This document shows, one piece after another, positions 36,461 through 50,100 of a stretch of 64,000 nt of DNA (its first letter is position 1; every line of letters starts with the position of its first letter). The stretch spans positions 945,874 to 1,009,873 of the forward strand of contig VZSF01007300.1 in NCBI GenBank assembly GCA_013398295.1, read 5' to 3'. The position numbers and the translations under genes are program-made. The notes beneath the pieces are model-generated. The model was not told where the DNA came from and searched no databases. It saw only the letters and a list, made by a program, of their open reading frames with translations. The DNA is from Chionis minor (lineage: Eukaryota > Chordata > Aves > Charadriiformes > Chionididae).

Positions 36461-37900
36461 GAGACCGTGATAATTGATCGTAACTAGTTATCCACACTGG
36501 AGAGGGATTACAAGAACTTTCAGTCCTCTGTTCTTTACTTGTTACTTCACTTGACTAGACTATATACGATAGAAACCTCCTGTTTCCGTCTTAATCCTTC
36601 ACATATATTTTGAACTTTTCTGAAGCTATGTTGAGCAGCTGGGGCTGAACCCAAAGGTGAAAACAGTACTTCTTGTTGCTTTTGTAACCTGCAGTATTTG
36701 TAAATAAAAAAAATCTGCCATGAGGAGCCCAGGAAATCTACATTTCGTTTTAGATGCCATATTTTATTCAGATATAAACAGCTTCCTTTAACTAGAAAGC
36801 GTCCGTAAAGTAGCCTTATTATTTCAGTTGCCAGTTGAAGCTGCAAGATGATATTTTGCAGTATAGTTCCTCCGGTACTACATATTTATTTTCACAGAGG
36901 AAATACCTAGTTTAGGCCATCTGCTTTCTTGGGAGAATGACCCAAAGCATCATCAAGCACACAGACTAAATTTTCGCATTACCTCAGGAAGATCTATTGG
37001 TCATTTCTGATTCTAGAAAGTATGGTTTTGCAGCTATATGAATATGTAGCAACTATTTTCTATCATTGACATAGTCTTCAGTGTTCTGCTGAGATGGAAA
37101 AAAAGACTAATAGAAAAGGTGCTTTTCTTTTAAAAACCCACTAAAACTGTTATTTTAAGAAAGCTTAAAATGAATGACAGAAGCTATGTACATGAAAACA
37201 ATGGAACATACTAAATAGCTAACAGAAAATTAGGTATATTGTATCGTGCAAGGAATTGGAGCCAGAAGCCATGCCTGTTGCTATCAATGACACATATGTA
37301 AGCCTTATCTTTAAGAGAAGAAGAAAAAATAAAAATCAAAGTCTACTCTATTATAATTTCTGATAATATATACATAGGAATATATTTCTAGTGGATGCTA
37401 GCACTCATGCTATGTTTTTTCTCCCATCCCAACTGCTATTTTAGTATTTGAGAAAAATGTGTTGCCTAACATTTAATTATTGAGGGCAGCTGATGCAAGA
37501 TTTAAAACACAATAGAATATCCTTCAACATTTATGAAATTCTTTCTTACAGCAATGGCTCAGAGATTAACCTTAGTATAAATTCAGTGTGTTGCCAAAAG
37601 CATTTTACTTGCTTTCTCATTAGTAACGTATCAAATTACTTCTCTCCAATTACTTGAGAAAAACATTCATTTAAGTCAGCATGGAGGTTTTCATTAATTT
37701 CAACAGCAATAGTAGAGTAACATTAATATCAAGAGTAATAACGCACTCGCAGGAGCGACATTTCAAGATGCATAACATGGATTTTTGATCTTACCCAGGA
37801 AAAAAGCCCAAATCTGTTGCTTTCAGATAAAGGCATTTATTCTGTCAGTTTTTGCTTTGTGTTTCCCCCCCAGAAACACAGAGTCACAATGTCACACTAC

Positions 37901-38023
37901 CTGTCATGGCCTGCTGGTCATCCACCATTAACTTTAAACTTTTTCCTCGCCGAACGACACGCACTGTGTGCCACTCATTATCATTGAGGTTATAGCCAGC
38001 AAAAAGGGTTTCTGGACCTTTGC
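37901..38023 (-). CDS. NRXN1: NRXN1 exon, LNS4 core strand region after SS3
   Basis: This 123-nt exon encodes 40 full codons plus split codons at both ends. It begins GC-AAA-GGT (…[19 protein letters not shown]) and runs through [12 protein letters not shown] to VDDQQAMT, ending in a lone G. The [10 protein letters not shown] string is the hallmark LNS/laminin-G beta-strand motif. The exon belongs to LNS4 of the alpha-neurexin ectodomain, which lies in the synaptic cleft. The acceptor is ggcatatcctacag, with a poor pyrimidine tract for about 40 nt upstream. The donor is acag|gtagtg, weaker than gtaagt. Phase is 1 at both ends, so the exon could be skipped without a frameshift. The next exon supplies GT to complete Gly (…AMTG-QMAGDH). 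No in-frame stop is present. The identification as NRXN1 is by family knowledge; borders and frame are seen directly. Confidence 0.95.
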
Positions 38024-38083
38024 CTGTAGGATATGCCAAACAGTCATTATGCAATCTTTAAATCAGTTTACATGTGAACCTCA

Positions 38084-38110
38084 CAGAGAAAGAGAGAGAG
38101 AGACAGAGAG
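38084..38110. repeat. AG-rich simple repeat near the 123-nt exon
   Basis: gagaaagagagagagagaca and following agag, ending about 60 bp upstream of the LNS4 exon acceptor in transcript direction. On the transcript it is a CU-rich tract (ctctctctctctttctctg), a plausible binding site for polypyrimidine-tract proteins. The tract is seen; binding is inference. Confidence 0.85.
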
Positions 38111-41100
38111 ACTGGCTGGGCAAATGTTAAGAGTCACATCAAGCAAGAAAATTACAAAGTACAAGCAAACCTCAAAATAAAGAGCTACTACATTAAAACA
38201 CTTTTACTGTATATTTAGCTATATAAATGTATTGTATATGCACATTTAATGAACCGGGTTTTCATAAATAGGCACAGTCAACATAGATTTAGCTATGCAT
38301 TTTCCAGTCGTCTGCAAGCCTTTAAAAAATGGAATTTCTGCAGCCAGAACAACTTCAGCATGTGTTTCCAAGACTGGATCGTTGTTCTTTCATTAAAAAT
38401 AGTTTGGGCGAAAGGTAGAAGTGGTAAATGGGTGTGCTTGCGTGTTATACTTTTCTTAGCCTATGTCAGCTTTTCAGCCTATATTAGTTTATTAGGACTT
38501 CTCAGATGATTATCTGTTACCTTATCATCCAGATGACTTATTAATATTCAGAGCCAGTACCTTCTGATGTTAGCAGCCCTCCAACCCATGCTTTCCTTTT
38601 TCCTTTCAGGGGTACCTTTTTTGCAATCTGCTATTTTTGTAAGCAGTACAACGAACACTTTTGAAGCCAATATAATCCTACTTATAGCACACAGTACTTG
38701 CAATAACTGAAGTAGTCACAAATCTAGGAAACAGGATATTGGTTAATACCTAGGGAAAAATTTCTCAGAAGAAAATGATTCTGGAAATTCTCTTGCACTG
38801 TTGACCAAGAAGAGAAAGAGAAAAATCCTGACTATGAACAATCATTGATACAAGTAGGAGATTGACGAAGCGCTGAACCTATCGATCAAAACTTTTGCGC
38901 TCAAACTCGAGACAGCAGTGACTGTCCAAAAGGCAAATCTAATCTGCTATTAACAAGTTGAATTCTTACAAGGTAGAGACCTCCCCTGGTCTGTTTTTCA
39001 GTTCCTGTGGCCTAATAAAGGCTGCTGATAACTAAGAGAGACATATAATATAGTAATATTTGACAGGAAAACACTAGGGTTACACTGAGTCAGACCATTA
39101 CCTCCACTACATTTTTCCAGGTGACTACATACCATGTGTCAACCTTCTTTTAAAAAGGGACACTCCACTGGCTCTGAAATTCTGCCACATTTCTTTTTGA
39201 ATTCTTTTCCACCCAGTACCGGCTAACTATCATGGAAGAAGTCTATTAATAAATGGGCATTAGATGACATTGTCTAAAATCAAAGCCTCTCTGACCTCGG
39301 GACTGCAGAGAGGGAAAACACACCAAGAGCTTGATGTAGCTTGTACAGTATATTGGATAATTTTCATCTCAGACTTTTTCTATTTTTTTCAATTGCTGCT
39401 GCTTGATTGCCCTGCTTTTATATGCAATCTTTGTTATTTTGAGCATGTCAAGGGATCTCCAGGAATAAAAATACTAGCTACAGCAAAGGCAATGAGATTC
39501 TGATAACACCATATTGCTTTCTCTATGCTTCTGTGTTGACACTAGTCCAGGAAAGGTGTGCAAACCCAACAGAAAGACGTCTATGTCTGATGTCAACTGA
39601 TGTCAACTACCTGAATTGTTCTGTTCCTTACATGTTTACTTTCTCTGACAAGAGAAAGATCAGTTTTGCATAAAGCTTATGCAAATGAAGTTCTCTGGAT
39701 ACAGTGATATAGATGCAGTGACTAATACTCTTTAAGCCATTTCTCTTATTATATATTTTATTGTGGTCTTCAATGCAAACAATTTATAGCTAGATTTGGG
39801 AGACAAGGGATGAATTTATAAAAAATATGCTTAAATGAAATTAGTAAAAATCCTAGTGAGAGTCAATATGCCTGCCTAGAAATACATCACACTATTTTTT
39901 TAGACACGTTAGCCATTCTTCATTTGTCAGTCCAGCTGCTTTTCTTTAAAAAAAAAAAAAAGTTAAGTAGTTGAGGTCCTTAGTCTCCCTTATCTCACAA
40001 CAGCTTTCTAAAAGACCTAAAACCACGTGCAATTTTAATTTGCTCTCACATTAACAACCCTCTGTAGTGTCTCATTCATGTAAAGGTGCCTCAGTGTATA
40101 TAAATATCAAATCCAACTTGGCTGCTCACAGTCATACAGGCAAATACGTCTATTATCTTTTAATGGTTAGGGACTTGTAAACTCTTCCTGTTGTAAAATT
40201 AAATGTATGTTTTCCTATGCATCAGTCTAGTTCCTTTGCAAGAGTGCTCAGAGTTAAAACAATCAGGTCAGAAATACCCGTGAATTCGTTTGCGATGCAC
40301 GCAATCCAAAACTGGATTAAGGGGAGCTATGGTGAAAGGGCGACGAAAGGGATGAACCTGGGTATAACAGAGGATAGGAGCAAGGCACTGAAAGAAGTCT
40401 TGGCCTTGTAGAAACTAGCCACTTGCATGGAAAGAGGCTTTTCTTTCCTGACGCTGAACTCTCGAGAAGAGAGGTTTTTGCTTTGTCATAGAAAGTGCGA
40501 GGAACTACAAAATAGCAAGACCCAGTGTCTCGATACTGTGCGTGTACCTGTCACATCACGTTGCCTCTCTGCAAAGTAGTGTAGGTTTCCATGGCAGCTG
40601 GAGGCACGGACAGGGAAGGATGGATGCCCACCACTCCTGCAGAGAATGTAGCGCTTGGGATGCTTCCTGGCCAAAACCATGCTTTTGCATATAAAAGTAG
40701 TAAATGTGCTTGTGAGCAGTGTATTTAGGACAACATTTTCTAAATGCTTAAGCACAAAAACATGTAGTCCTTGATACCACAGAAGATTACAATGCCTGCA
40801 GAAGGAAACACTTAACATGTTGTTAAATGGCATTGGCCAGCCTCAAACACAGCTTTTAGTAATTAGTACTTTCCTCACTGACTTTCAAATATACTGACCT
40901 GAATAATTTAAATCATATCATTGAGATCATAATAGCTCACACTCTTCTGTCCTGGTTTATAGTCAATCTACACTAAATGTAAATCTACTAAATCATTGAC
41001 CCCCCAGTCTCATTCTGACTGTACACCAATCTGATTCCACTTCATTTAAATCACACCAGTAGAAAGTGCTGTTGTATTTAAATAAGAATGGGCATATTGC

Positions 41101-44100
41101 CACTTGGCGGGGGGAGGCCACTTTTTTTTTTATAACCTCTTTTCTTTAAAAAACATTAAATATTTCCCATGAGAAAAAAAACCAAGAATCCTAAATTAAA
41201 AAAAAAAGGGGGGGGAATTTATTTTTTTTCTTTTTTATGGATCGATCCTACCCTTCCAACCTTACGTCCCTGCACTCCTGTTTCCTATGCTACCTTCCAC
41301 TGGAACTCATTTGTCCCTTTCTAAACAGGACACAGTTAGTTTGTTTCATGTACCCAGCACTCACTTTCTAAGCTAACCATTCTCTCAGACATGAATACCT
41401 AAATCATAAAACTTTCCTTTCAGAGACAGGCTGTAACCTGCAAAAATACACTAAGTATCTCCTCTTGCTTAAGTATGAAATTTATTATCAACTTCTATAT
41501 TCAGCTTTTTTCCTATTTGAATAACTACTAGATTTTATGCATGTCTAGTGTGAACGGATAGTACCAAGTAAAAAAGTATAGGCACTTCTATGCTCCCACG
41601 ATTCGCTTATAGTCCATCATGCCAGTAAAATCTGCACATCCATTTAAAAACAGATAATAGCTTGTACAGCTTCTTCTTACATGGGAAAATACAGACTGTG
41701 CAGCCAGATGATAGAGGTACAAACCTTGATGATGCAATTCATTATGAACTAGAACATCTAAATGTAAAGCCCCAAACACCTTAAGTTATAACTTCACAAA
41801 GGCACCCAAAATGGAGCTTACTTTGTTTTTAGCCCCTCATACAGAATTTAACTGCCTTTGGTCTTCTTTAAAGGAAAAAGGTATGAACCCTCCAAAACAA
41901 ACAAAAATCTTATTTTCAGTGTGCTGAATATTCTAAACGTTCTCTGAAGATTCCTGTTCTCTTTACTATTGTGTGAGGAGCCTGTTCAGCCTAATTAAAG
42001 CACTTAAAATTTACTGAATTCAAATAAACCTGTTAATTGATGGTAACATGCATACTTATTTTTTCTCTACTAGATCTCTACCCTGTTGTACTTAAATCGG
42101 GAGATCTTTTAGCCAACTCTTTGAACAGAACATCATAAAACCAAACTGGTCATTTTGAAACAAGATATTAGCTTTTGGCATCGTACAAAAACACATTCAA
42201 AACTAGTTGTCCAAACCAAATGCAGGAATTACTGGTTCTTACAATGCCACCACCAAGGCACATACTACAATGCTACCCAGGGTTGCTCAGAGCATTCAGT
42301 TCTGTGACCAAAAGTAAAAGCAAGACAAAGTAAACCGAGACTAGCAGGGGAGACCAAATGGTTCAGTGAATACTGTACTAACCCAGTTAGCTACAGGCAA
42401 ACCACTACTATCTTTTTATTGGTCAGTATAAGAAATGTCAGTGGTTTCAGCCTAGTATGCTAATGGGATAGCTATGCATACTACAGCAATCGATATCAAG
42501 TGGCATTTTCCATTTGAAATTTAAGAGAATAAGTGGAAAAAAAGACAAAACCCTGAGATCGCTCCAGTTAATAGAGAATATTACTTTGAGGTCAGGGATG
42601 CCAGGATTTCAGATGGAGTCTTACAGCTAAGAGCTTGCATACATAGCAAGCTGAATTGTAAAGTAAAGATAGTTGAGCGGCTCTGAGAGATACCTAAGAG
42701 TGTTACTGTAAATACCTAATGCAGAACCAGGCAACTCTGTCCCATTTCATTTATCCTGCTCTCCAGGGTGCATCTAGCGTGCCTGTAACCTAGGCTTCTG
42801 TTCCGGCAAGCAGCCAGTCTCACAGCCACTGTGCAAACCTTGTGAGGCATCTATATTATACACCAGTCCGCAGCACAAAATGCTCATAAAAAGAATCCTC
42901 CAGAACTAGATGCAGCAACACAAGACAAATAGGGGAAAGCATCTTAATCTCCATTATCCTTTCTATGGTGGTTGGTTGCAGGAACAATTCTGATCTTCTG
43001 AACCACTCATTTGCAAGCTTGAATTTAAAAAGTCAGTTATTATAGTGAATCAACTGTATTTTAAATGACTGCATCTGTATCATCCCAAAATTCCCTGACT
43101 ATGCATGACTCTCAGTAATAGAAAAACTTAGTTGCCTTTTAAAGATCAACAATGCACATTAGTCTATCATTTAAAGCTAATTGATAAACTGACTTGAGAA
43201 AGTCTTATTGCGGGTAAAAGAAATTTTGTCAACTGTATTTTATTCCTAACAGACTCATACAGAAACTTCCACAAGAACAGCATGTTCACTGAAACATATT
43301 AAGCAAAACATATCAATCTGCACTGCTTGATCAAAATGTTCCAGCCCACAATAGCTTTATTACAGGCAAAATTGCTTTTGGCAATTTGGGTAAAGTATTG
43401 GCAGTTAAGGGTATTTTTATTACTTTAAAAAAAAAAACCAAAACGCTGACATTTCTGAAATTAAAACAAAGATTAGAGTTGCTAATATCATTCATTAGCC
43501 TTCATTTCAGCTGTAGAACAGATTTGCTCATATTGTTTTGAATAACAGAACTATAATCTTAAATCTGTTCCCGTACACGCACTCATATAGAAATGCAGAA
43601 AGCTAGACAAGGTACTTTTTAAAATTCTTCTGGCTTCCTCTACATAAGCAAACTACAAACAGACTGCAGTGAATATTGATCTAGTTCACCAGTAAGGAGA
43701 ACCAGCATGCATAGTGAATGCACTGGGGAAGAAAAAATCCATAGAAAGATATAAAACCCAACCAATCCAGGAATCGAGCACCATATTCAGGTCTGAGGAT
43801 ACAAAGTCTTCTATAGACGTTTGCCTGTTTCTTTTTTCGCTTTTCTTTGATCTTGCTTCCGCTACCTACGGTATGAGCCGCTCAGTATTTCCCCACTCCC
43901 AACTTTGTCCACCTTTTGTCTTAAGCAAGCTATTTAATTTAGGGTGTGATAGCACACGCTCATCCATTAGTTTCTTTAAAGCTGTGAGATATTAACTGTT
44001 GGTGACACTTAAGTATCTAAATAGAGCCAATGGATCAAGGTGAGTTAGCAGAACATAGGTGTGTTGGACTAAATTAAATCTAAGGATTCTTGGTGTCTGC

Positions 44101-47100
44101 CAAGAAAGGTGCTGATGATAAACCACTGTCTTGCAAAAGCCTATTCTCTACAAACAGGAAGACCACTACTGAATTTCACCAAGACAGAGAAAGAAAGACC
44201 AGAAAGTAGCAAAATTTTGAGTTGCAAGTCTCGGTCTCTAGACTTTCCTGCACATCAAAGTACACGTAGAGCACATACACATTTGAGAGCACAGCTCTCA
44301 AAATTGGGAAGTATGCTTTGCTGATTAATAACTGGGTTGAACCATAGTGCGTGAAAAAAATGGTTTTGAAATTGCACTTACAACTGTACCTGAACTCCAG
44401 AGTAGATAAGAGAATAAAACTGGTTTTGTAACTGCATTATGAAATCTCTAGACTAGCTAGAAACATTTCTCAACACATTACTTAAAACATTTATTGTTAG
44501 GAATCAGCTGCATTTTAATTTAGTTTTGTAAGTCATATATCTAAGTGAAACACAAATAGCCCTAAGGACATGTAATTTTAATTCTTGGAAATAATGATAG
44601 AAAAGTATCTTTTAAAAGCTAAAACCAGAAGCCAGCTCCATTCCTGTATTTTTAATAAGAGTGCAGTTTCTCTTTTGTACTGTTCTCTAAGGATCTTGAC
44701 TATCAGAAAATGTGCTAAAGGTACTAAAGGTTTTATGAATCTACCCCAAGGCCCTGAACTAAAGCACAGCAAAGTCAATGAGCTTGAAACATACAGTTGT
44801 TGCTTTTTTGGCTCACTATTGAACATTTTCAAGGCAAATATTCAGAAATTATGTTGAACTTGACAATTGACTTTGCCGTAGGTATGAACTTTCAATACAT
44901 GGCAGTTCTATGCTAATTTGAAGTTAGCTTCACAGTGCAAGATTAATTACTTTGTATTTACTACAGGTAAAAAAAGGTGCACTTCCAAAGATCATGCAGC
45001 ATTACAAACACACTTTAGGGTCATATCCTACCTTGAATCACGCTAAGTTTTTTAAAGTGCACCCAAAACCTAGGACTCTGAATTGGGATTCAGCAGATTC
45101 ACTTCCACAAACTACTTGTGTGACAGTTCAAAAATCTTAATTTGTTTTTACCTTAGTTGGCTGTTATAATGCAAAAATCCAAGAATTGTAAGCTGAATAC
45201 TTTTGAGCTTTTTTCCTTCTTTTTTTTTTAATGAAGCAAGGTGCACTTAAGACAAACGCTTTCAAGCCAACATCTTTAACGTCATTCCACCTAAGCTACT
45301 GCAGTACATTAGGAAGGCAGCTATTTCACAAGCCTGCTATCCCATTTTCTCAGCCAGGTCCCCAGTTCCCAGAACACTCCTGTAGCCGAGTCTGCAAAAA
45401 GTTCACAGAAGGATGACAGCAATGGAAGCCAGCTGGAAAGTCTGGCCACCAAGGAGAGGAAGGACTTGAAGAACCCGGACTGAGTCACTACAGCAACTCA
45501 CCCAGACACACACTGGCACTGAACAATAAGCGGTGGGGAGGAATCAATTTCGCTTGATAACCAAAATTGATTGTTTTTTAAAGGATAATCCACTATAAGC
45601 TAGTACGTTGCACAAGGAAGAATAAAATGGGAAATTTTAATTCATTTACAATACTGAAATTTTTCCATGCAGAATATTTGTATTACAGAGAGCTCTCTTA
45701 TGCTGAAAATTTGTTTCAATTAAAAATTCCTATTAAACTAGTAGAGAAAAGAATGGCCAATTCATCTGGAGTTATTAGTGTTTGCTTTTTTCCCTCCTAT
45801 AACAAGAATAAGGATTGAAAATTGTAAGAACTGACTTGGCAACTCCTGTGTAAAATAGCACTGAGACTAACAGGAAACCCCAATTTTAAGACTGGAATTT
45901 AATTTTTAAAAAGTAAATATTCATTGTTCTGATATGACTTTAATGGCATCCAGGACGTCCAATATTCTTTAATTCTGTGTGAATTCAGGGTTCTGTCAAT
46001 AGTATCGATTTGTAAAATGTGGGCTTAAACTAAAGGAAAAAAGTGACCCTAAGTTGAGTTCATCTTCCACTTTCCCAAGCAGCATTAGATTTTTACTCGA
46101 GTAGACTCATTCTTCATCTCTACGAGCCACTATCCAAATACAGTGCCTCAACTTCCAGAGTCTCCTCTCAACCCAAGAAATCTGGAAGAATTCTGACCTA
46201 GAAGAAGGATTTCACCATAACACAGCTATCTAAACTTTGATAACTTTGACCTTAATCACCAATCTGCAAATTGCTGTCAATCAGCTAACAAAGACAACCA
46301 AGATACACAGCTGCTCCAGGGAACAGTTGTGTAGTCACCTATAGCAGATCTCTAAGTGTACCCTGATGGTGCAAACACCCTTTACAAGTCTGAAAGACCT
46401 CTGCTACCGTTTTCTACTAAGTCTGCCCTCTTTCTTTCCAGTTAAACCCACTGAAGTAAAATAAACCTAACTTACAGTGATTTTTGCAGAAAAAGTTGGT
46501 AGATACTTGATTATTTTTTTTCCCCCTGAAAGAACTGGAATACTTCTTTTACTTTGGTTAGATTATAACTAACAACTGGAAACAAGCAGAAACAGCTTTG
46601 ATCACACATTAGCCTTTCCGACTTCGATATTGACTGTGCCCATTTATATCAAACCATGGCCGTCAAAACTGAAGTACATTTAAAAATACAAGTAAGCACA
46701 ACTAAAGTATGCTTCTCCATAATTTACCTTTTTATAGAAAACATTACCTTCATATTTAGGCAAAAATGAACTTAACAGAAAAAAAACCACTTAAATATTT
46801 CATTTTACCCTTGTATCTTGCACATCGTGCTTAAGAATAAGCAGATTGGTAACTACTTGGCACAGAAAGGAAAATAATTTGGACTGTGACTTTATTTTAA
46901 GAATAAGCTCCTATTAATTTACAGGTGTCCTCAACCCAAGGCACAGTTGTTATAAAATATGTAACAACTAAATCTCACACTCTTATCCTTTAAAAAAAAA
47001 AAAAGCACCACAAAAAACCCCACTGAATTATAACATTTTGCCTAGTTAAGGGTAAAGAGAACAATATTTAAAGATTTGTGATTATTGATTGTTATTTAAA

Positions 47101-50100
47101 TGTTTTAAAATATTTTTATACTCATGGATAGAAAAACAGAATTTCTTGACACTGCTTATTCTTCTGCTTCTACGTAGACAGGATTCAAGCAAGGAGCACT
47201 AAAATACACATTTCAGATTATTTTTAGAATCACAAATAGATGAATACAAAGGGTGATCCCTGTCCCATAAACAGCCTCTGCGGAATTTAATGGATATGGA
47301 TTGGTGTCTGATTTTTTTCCCCCAACTTAAACAATAGACAACATATAAGGCCTACATTTATTTTCTTGTATATTGCTAAAGTATTACACAAAAAAAACCT
47401 GTAAAACCACACTTTTCCTGATTTGTATATTTCTTCATCACCACGTCATGTCATTCTTGCCCCAAGTTTATCCTCATAAAGTGTCCTTGCTACAGTGTAA
47501 TAGCTCATGACTACTTTTAGACCGTTTCTGTTTCTGAAGAGCCACCAGTTCGGCTGCACCAGATGTCAGACCTTAATTTTCCAGAATTTAAGGTTCCCGA
47601 TGTTCTCAATGATATGGGCCACAGGGCAGACCACTTGGCATATTAACAGTAGCAGGTCATATAAAGCGAATACATATCTTAAGATTTCAATGTTGTAGTA
47701 CTATTAAAAATGGGTAAGCAATAAACATTACCATTTGTTTGAATCTTTCTTAGAAATAAAGTTTCTTTTTAAATGAAAAAGTCCCTGAATTTTTCAGGCT
47801 GAAATTGCAGACAGTATTGTAATTATTCTTTAACCACTTTTGATTTTGAGCTAAGTCTGATATTCCTTATCTGCAAGAAATCAATCTAAATACTAATTAT
47901 CAGGGAACCTATAAAAATTTTTTCAGACATACTTTTTCAGGACTTTTCCTGAGACAAAAATAAGATTTAAAAAAATTACTACATACTTATTCCAGTAAAG
48001 ATTTTGTTGGGAACAAAAGTACTCAACTGCCTTAACACATATGTTTGAGACATTTTCCATATGTTTAATATTAAAGGTAAATTTTCAGCAACTCCTACAG
48101 CTTGCTCACATGATTTCTTACCCAAAATGCCAATGTGTGTATCTCTTCTGCAAACAGAGATATTTTCTGCATTCTAAATCAAATTTTTTACACAATATTT
48201 CAGCTGCTTCTAAATCTATTACTTTTCCAGACATGCATTGGTCATGGCTAAAAGAAACTGAAGTTAACTGTGACATCTGCAATAGTCAGTTTTAGTCTTA
48301 CTTCTTTCACTGTTCACTTGCAACTTTTTGAGAATGTCATTTTTTGCCATTAGGGTTGCTCAAGCATTTGCATGCTAAGAATATGTAAAGTCAAGCACCT
48401 TTTGCTGTCTCTTACTTCCAGGCTGTTAACTCGCTGTCTCTTGCATGCCTGTATAAAACTAAAACAGAATGACTTCTAAAGTTGAGTAGACTGAATCAAT
48501 TTCAACATTGAGAGAATCTCTCAAATGCTGTTTTGCCATTTGTTATCTCTTAAGGCTTGTGCTTAGTGTCGGTGAATGACAATTTTGTTCTTGAAAAAAA
48601 AGAGTCAGCTTCTTGACAAAAGTTCCTACTTGCGCTATCTTAAGGTACACTCTGTATCTTGGATTTATGTAATTTTAGGAAATCAAGAATCCACATCGGA
48701 GTCTTTCCTAGGCAGTGCTGCTCTAATTCACAACTGATTAGCTTGTCAATTGACTTCCTAAGTGTCTTTTATCACCTGCAAAATGTTAGCTGGAGATGCA
48801 AGAATACTTCTTCCCCTGAGAGCCCATGGAGTACATCTACACTGTTCTCTCCTAGGAAACAGCATACAAGCTGCTGAAATGTTACATAGCAAAAACTGCA
48901 CGGACATTTCAAAGTATGGCAGTAATCACAACACAAATTCAACAAGTAATTTTCACCTATTTCACCTATTTTCAACTACAGTGCTTAAATTTTTGTGAAA
49001 CTAGAATTCCTTAGATGGTAGTGAGCATACTGTCAATGTTTGTTATTCTTCATTTGTGATCCAATTCCCATAGGTCACACGTAAACAGTTCATGGCATGT
49101 GAGTGAAAGATGGAATTGTTGACTTACCTATTCAGTCTTTCTTTTCCAGAGTGATTTTATCATTAGTGAGAAAAGACTTAATGTGCAGAGATAGAGGGAC
49201 TTTTAGCTAATGAAACGTTATTTCTACATACGTGCACTTCACTCCTTGGAGGAAAATCTCAAAGAATATAAAACGAATGAGAAATAGTACCAAAAAATTA
49301 ATATAATCTACATTAAGCACAGCTCCCTCTTTTTTTAAATAGTTTTTTCTCATTCCATGTCTTGGTCTTCATCTTGTGACTTGCTGCTTCAGTACTGCCT
49401 AGACAAATAACTGCTGAAGAATTCTTTGCACACTTCCCAAAGTGGCATCTCAGAAAGCCAGCATTATCTTGATGTCTCAACTCAACACAGTAATGTCTCC
49501 TTTGAAGTGACTTGTCTGTTGGATTGAGGCCTAGAAATCAGCTGGAAGGGAGCATAAGTTAACCTCTTGACATGTCATCCAAAAATGAAATGTGCTTGGA
49601 TGGAAATTTCAACAACTACCTGAATATAATTCATTAAAGTCATTGTCAAGAAGAGATAATGAGGCAGTTATGTGGTTCCAGTAATAAGCTACTGAGTGCT
49701 TAAAATGTTATGATTGATGTTTCATCCATTTTAATAGACACAAATGCAAAACGTGCTAGATACAGAGTAAGTGTTTTTAATACAAGAAACTGCTCATCAG
49801 TGACATGCACTGGGTAGATGTTTTTAACACTATTAGCTCTTCAAAAAATCACATTGAAAAATGAATTACTCTTCGTATAACATTAATGCAGAATAATATT
49901 GTAGCTAAGTGCTCACTAGACTTCATCAAGATTGAACTTACGACTTGCTGCAGAGAAGCGAAACGATAAAATAGCCCACCTTTTTGAAACAGTCATGCAG
50001 CTAAAACTAATACATACTTACATAACATTTTCTGCAGACACAATAAAAGAGAGGCCATGAAAATGCCAGAGATGGCTCAGAAACCAGGTTCTGTGAACTT

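Larger units (their letters stand above)
32772..37900 (-). other. NRXN1: NRXN1 intron within LNS4 (5.1 kb)
   Basis: This 5,129-nt intron has donor gtagtg and acceptor tactgtttaaag. It includes an old CR1 3' end at 36271-36460 and the tandem acceptor pair at its 3' end. On the plus strand, 33343-33618 is an open frame with a GCCATGG start context that ends in a splice-donor-like caggtaagt; it is discussed as an observation, not called a gene. Confidence 0.85.

Noticed and set aside
39075..39240. Possible second ancient CR1-like relic (tgagtcagaccattacctcc and on)
   Set aside because: Only a few short strings resemble the family; colinearity is too weak to call without a profile search.
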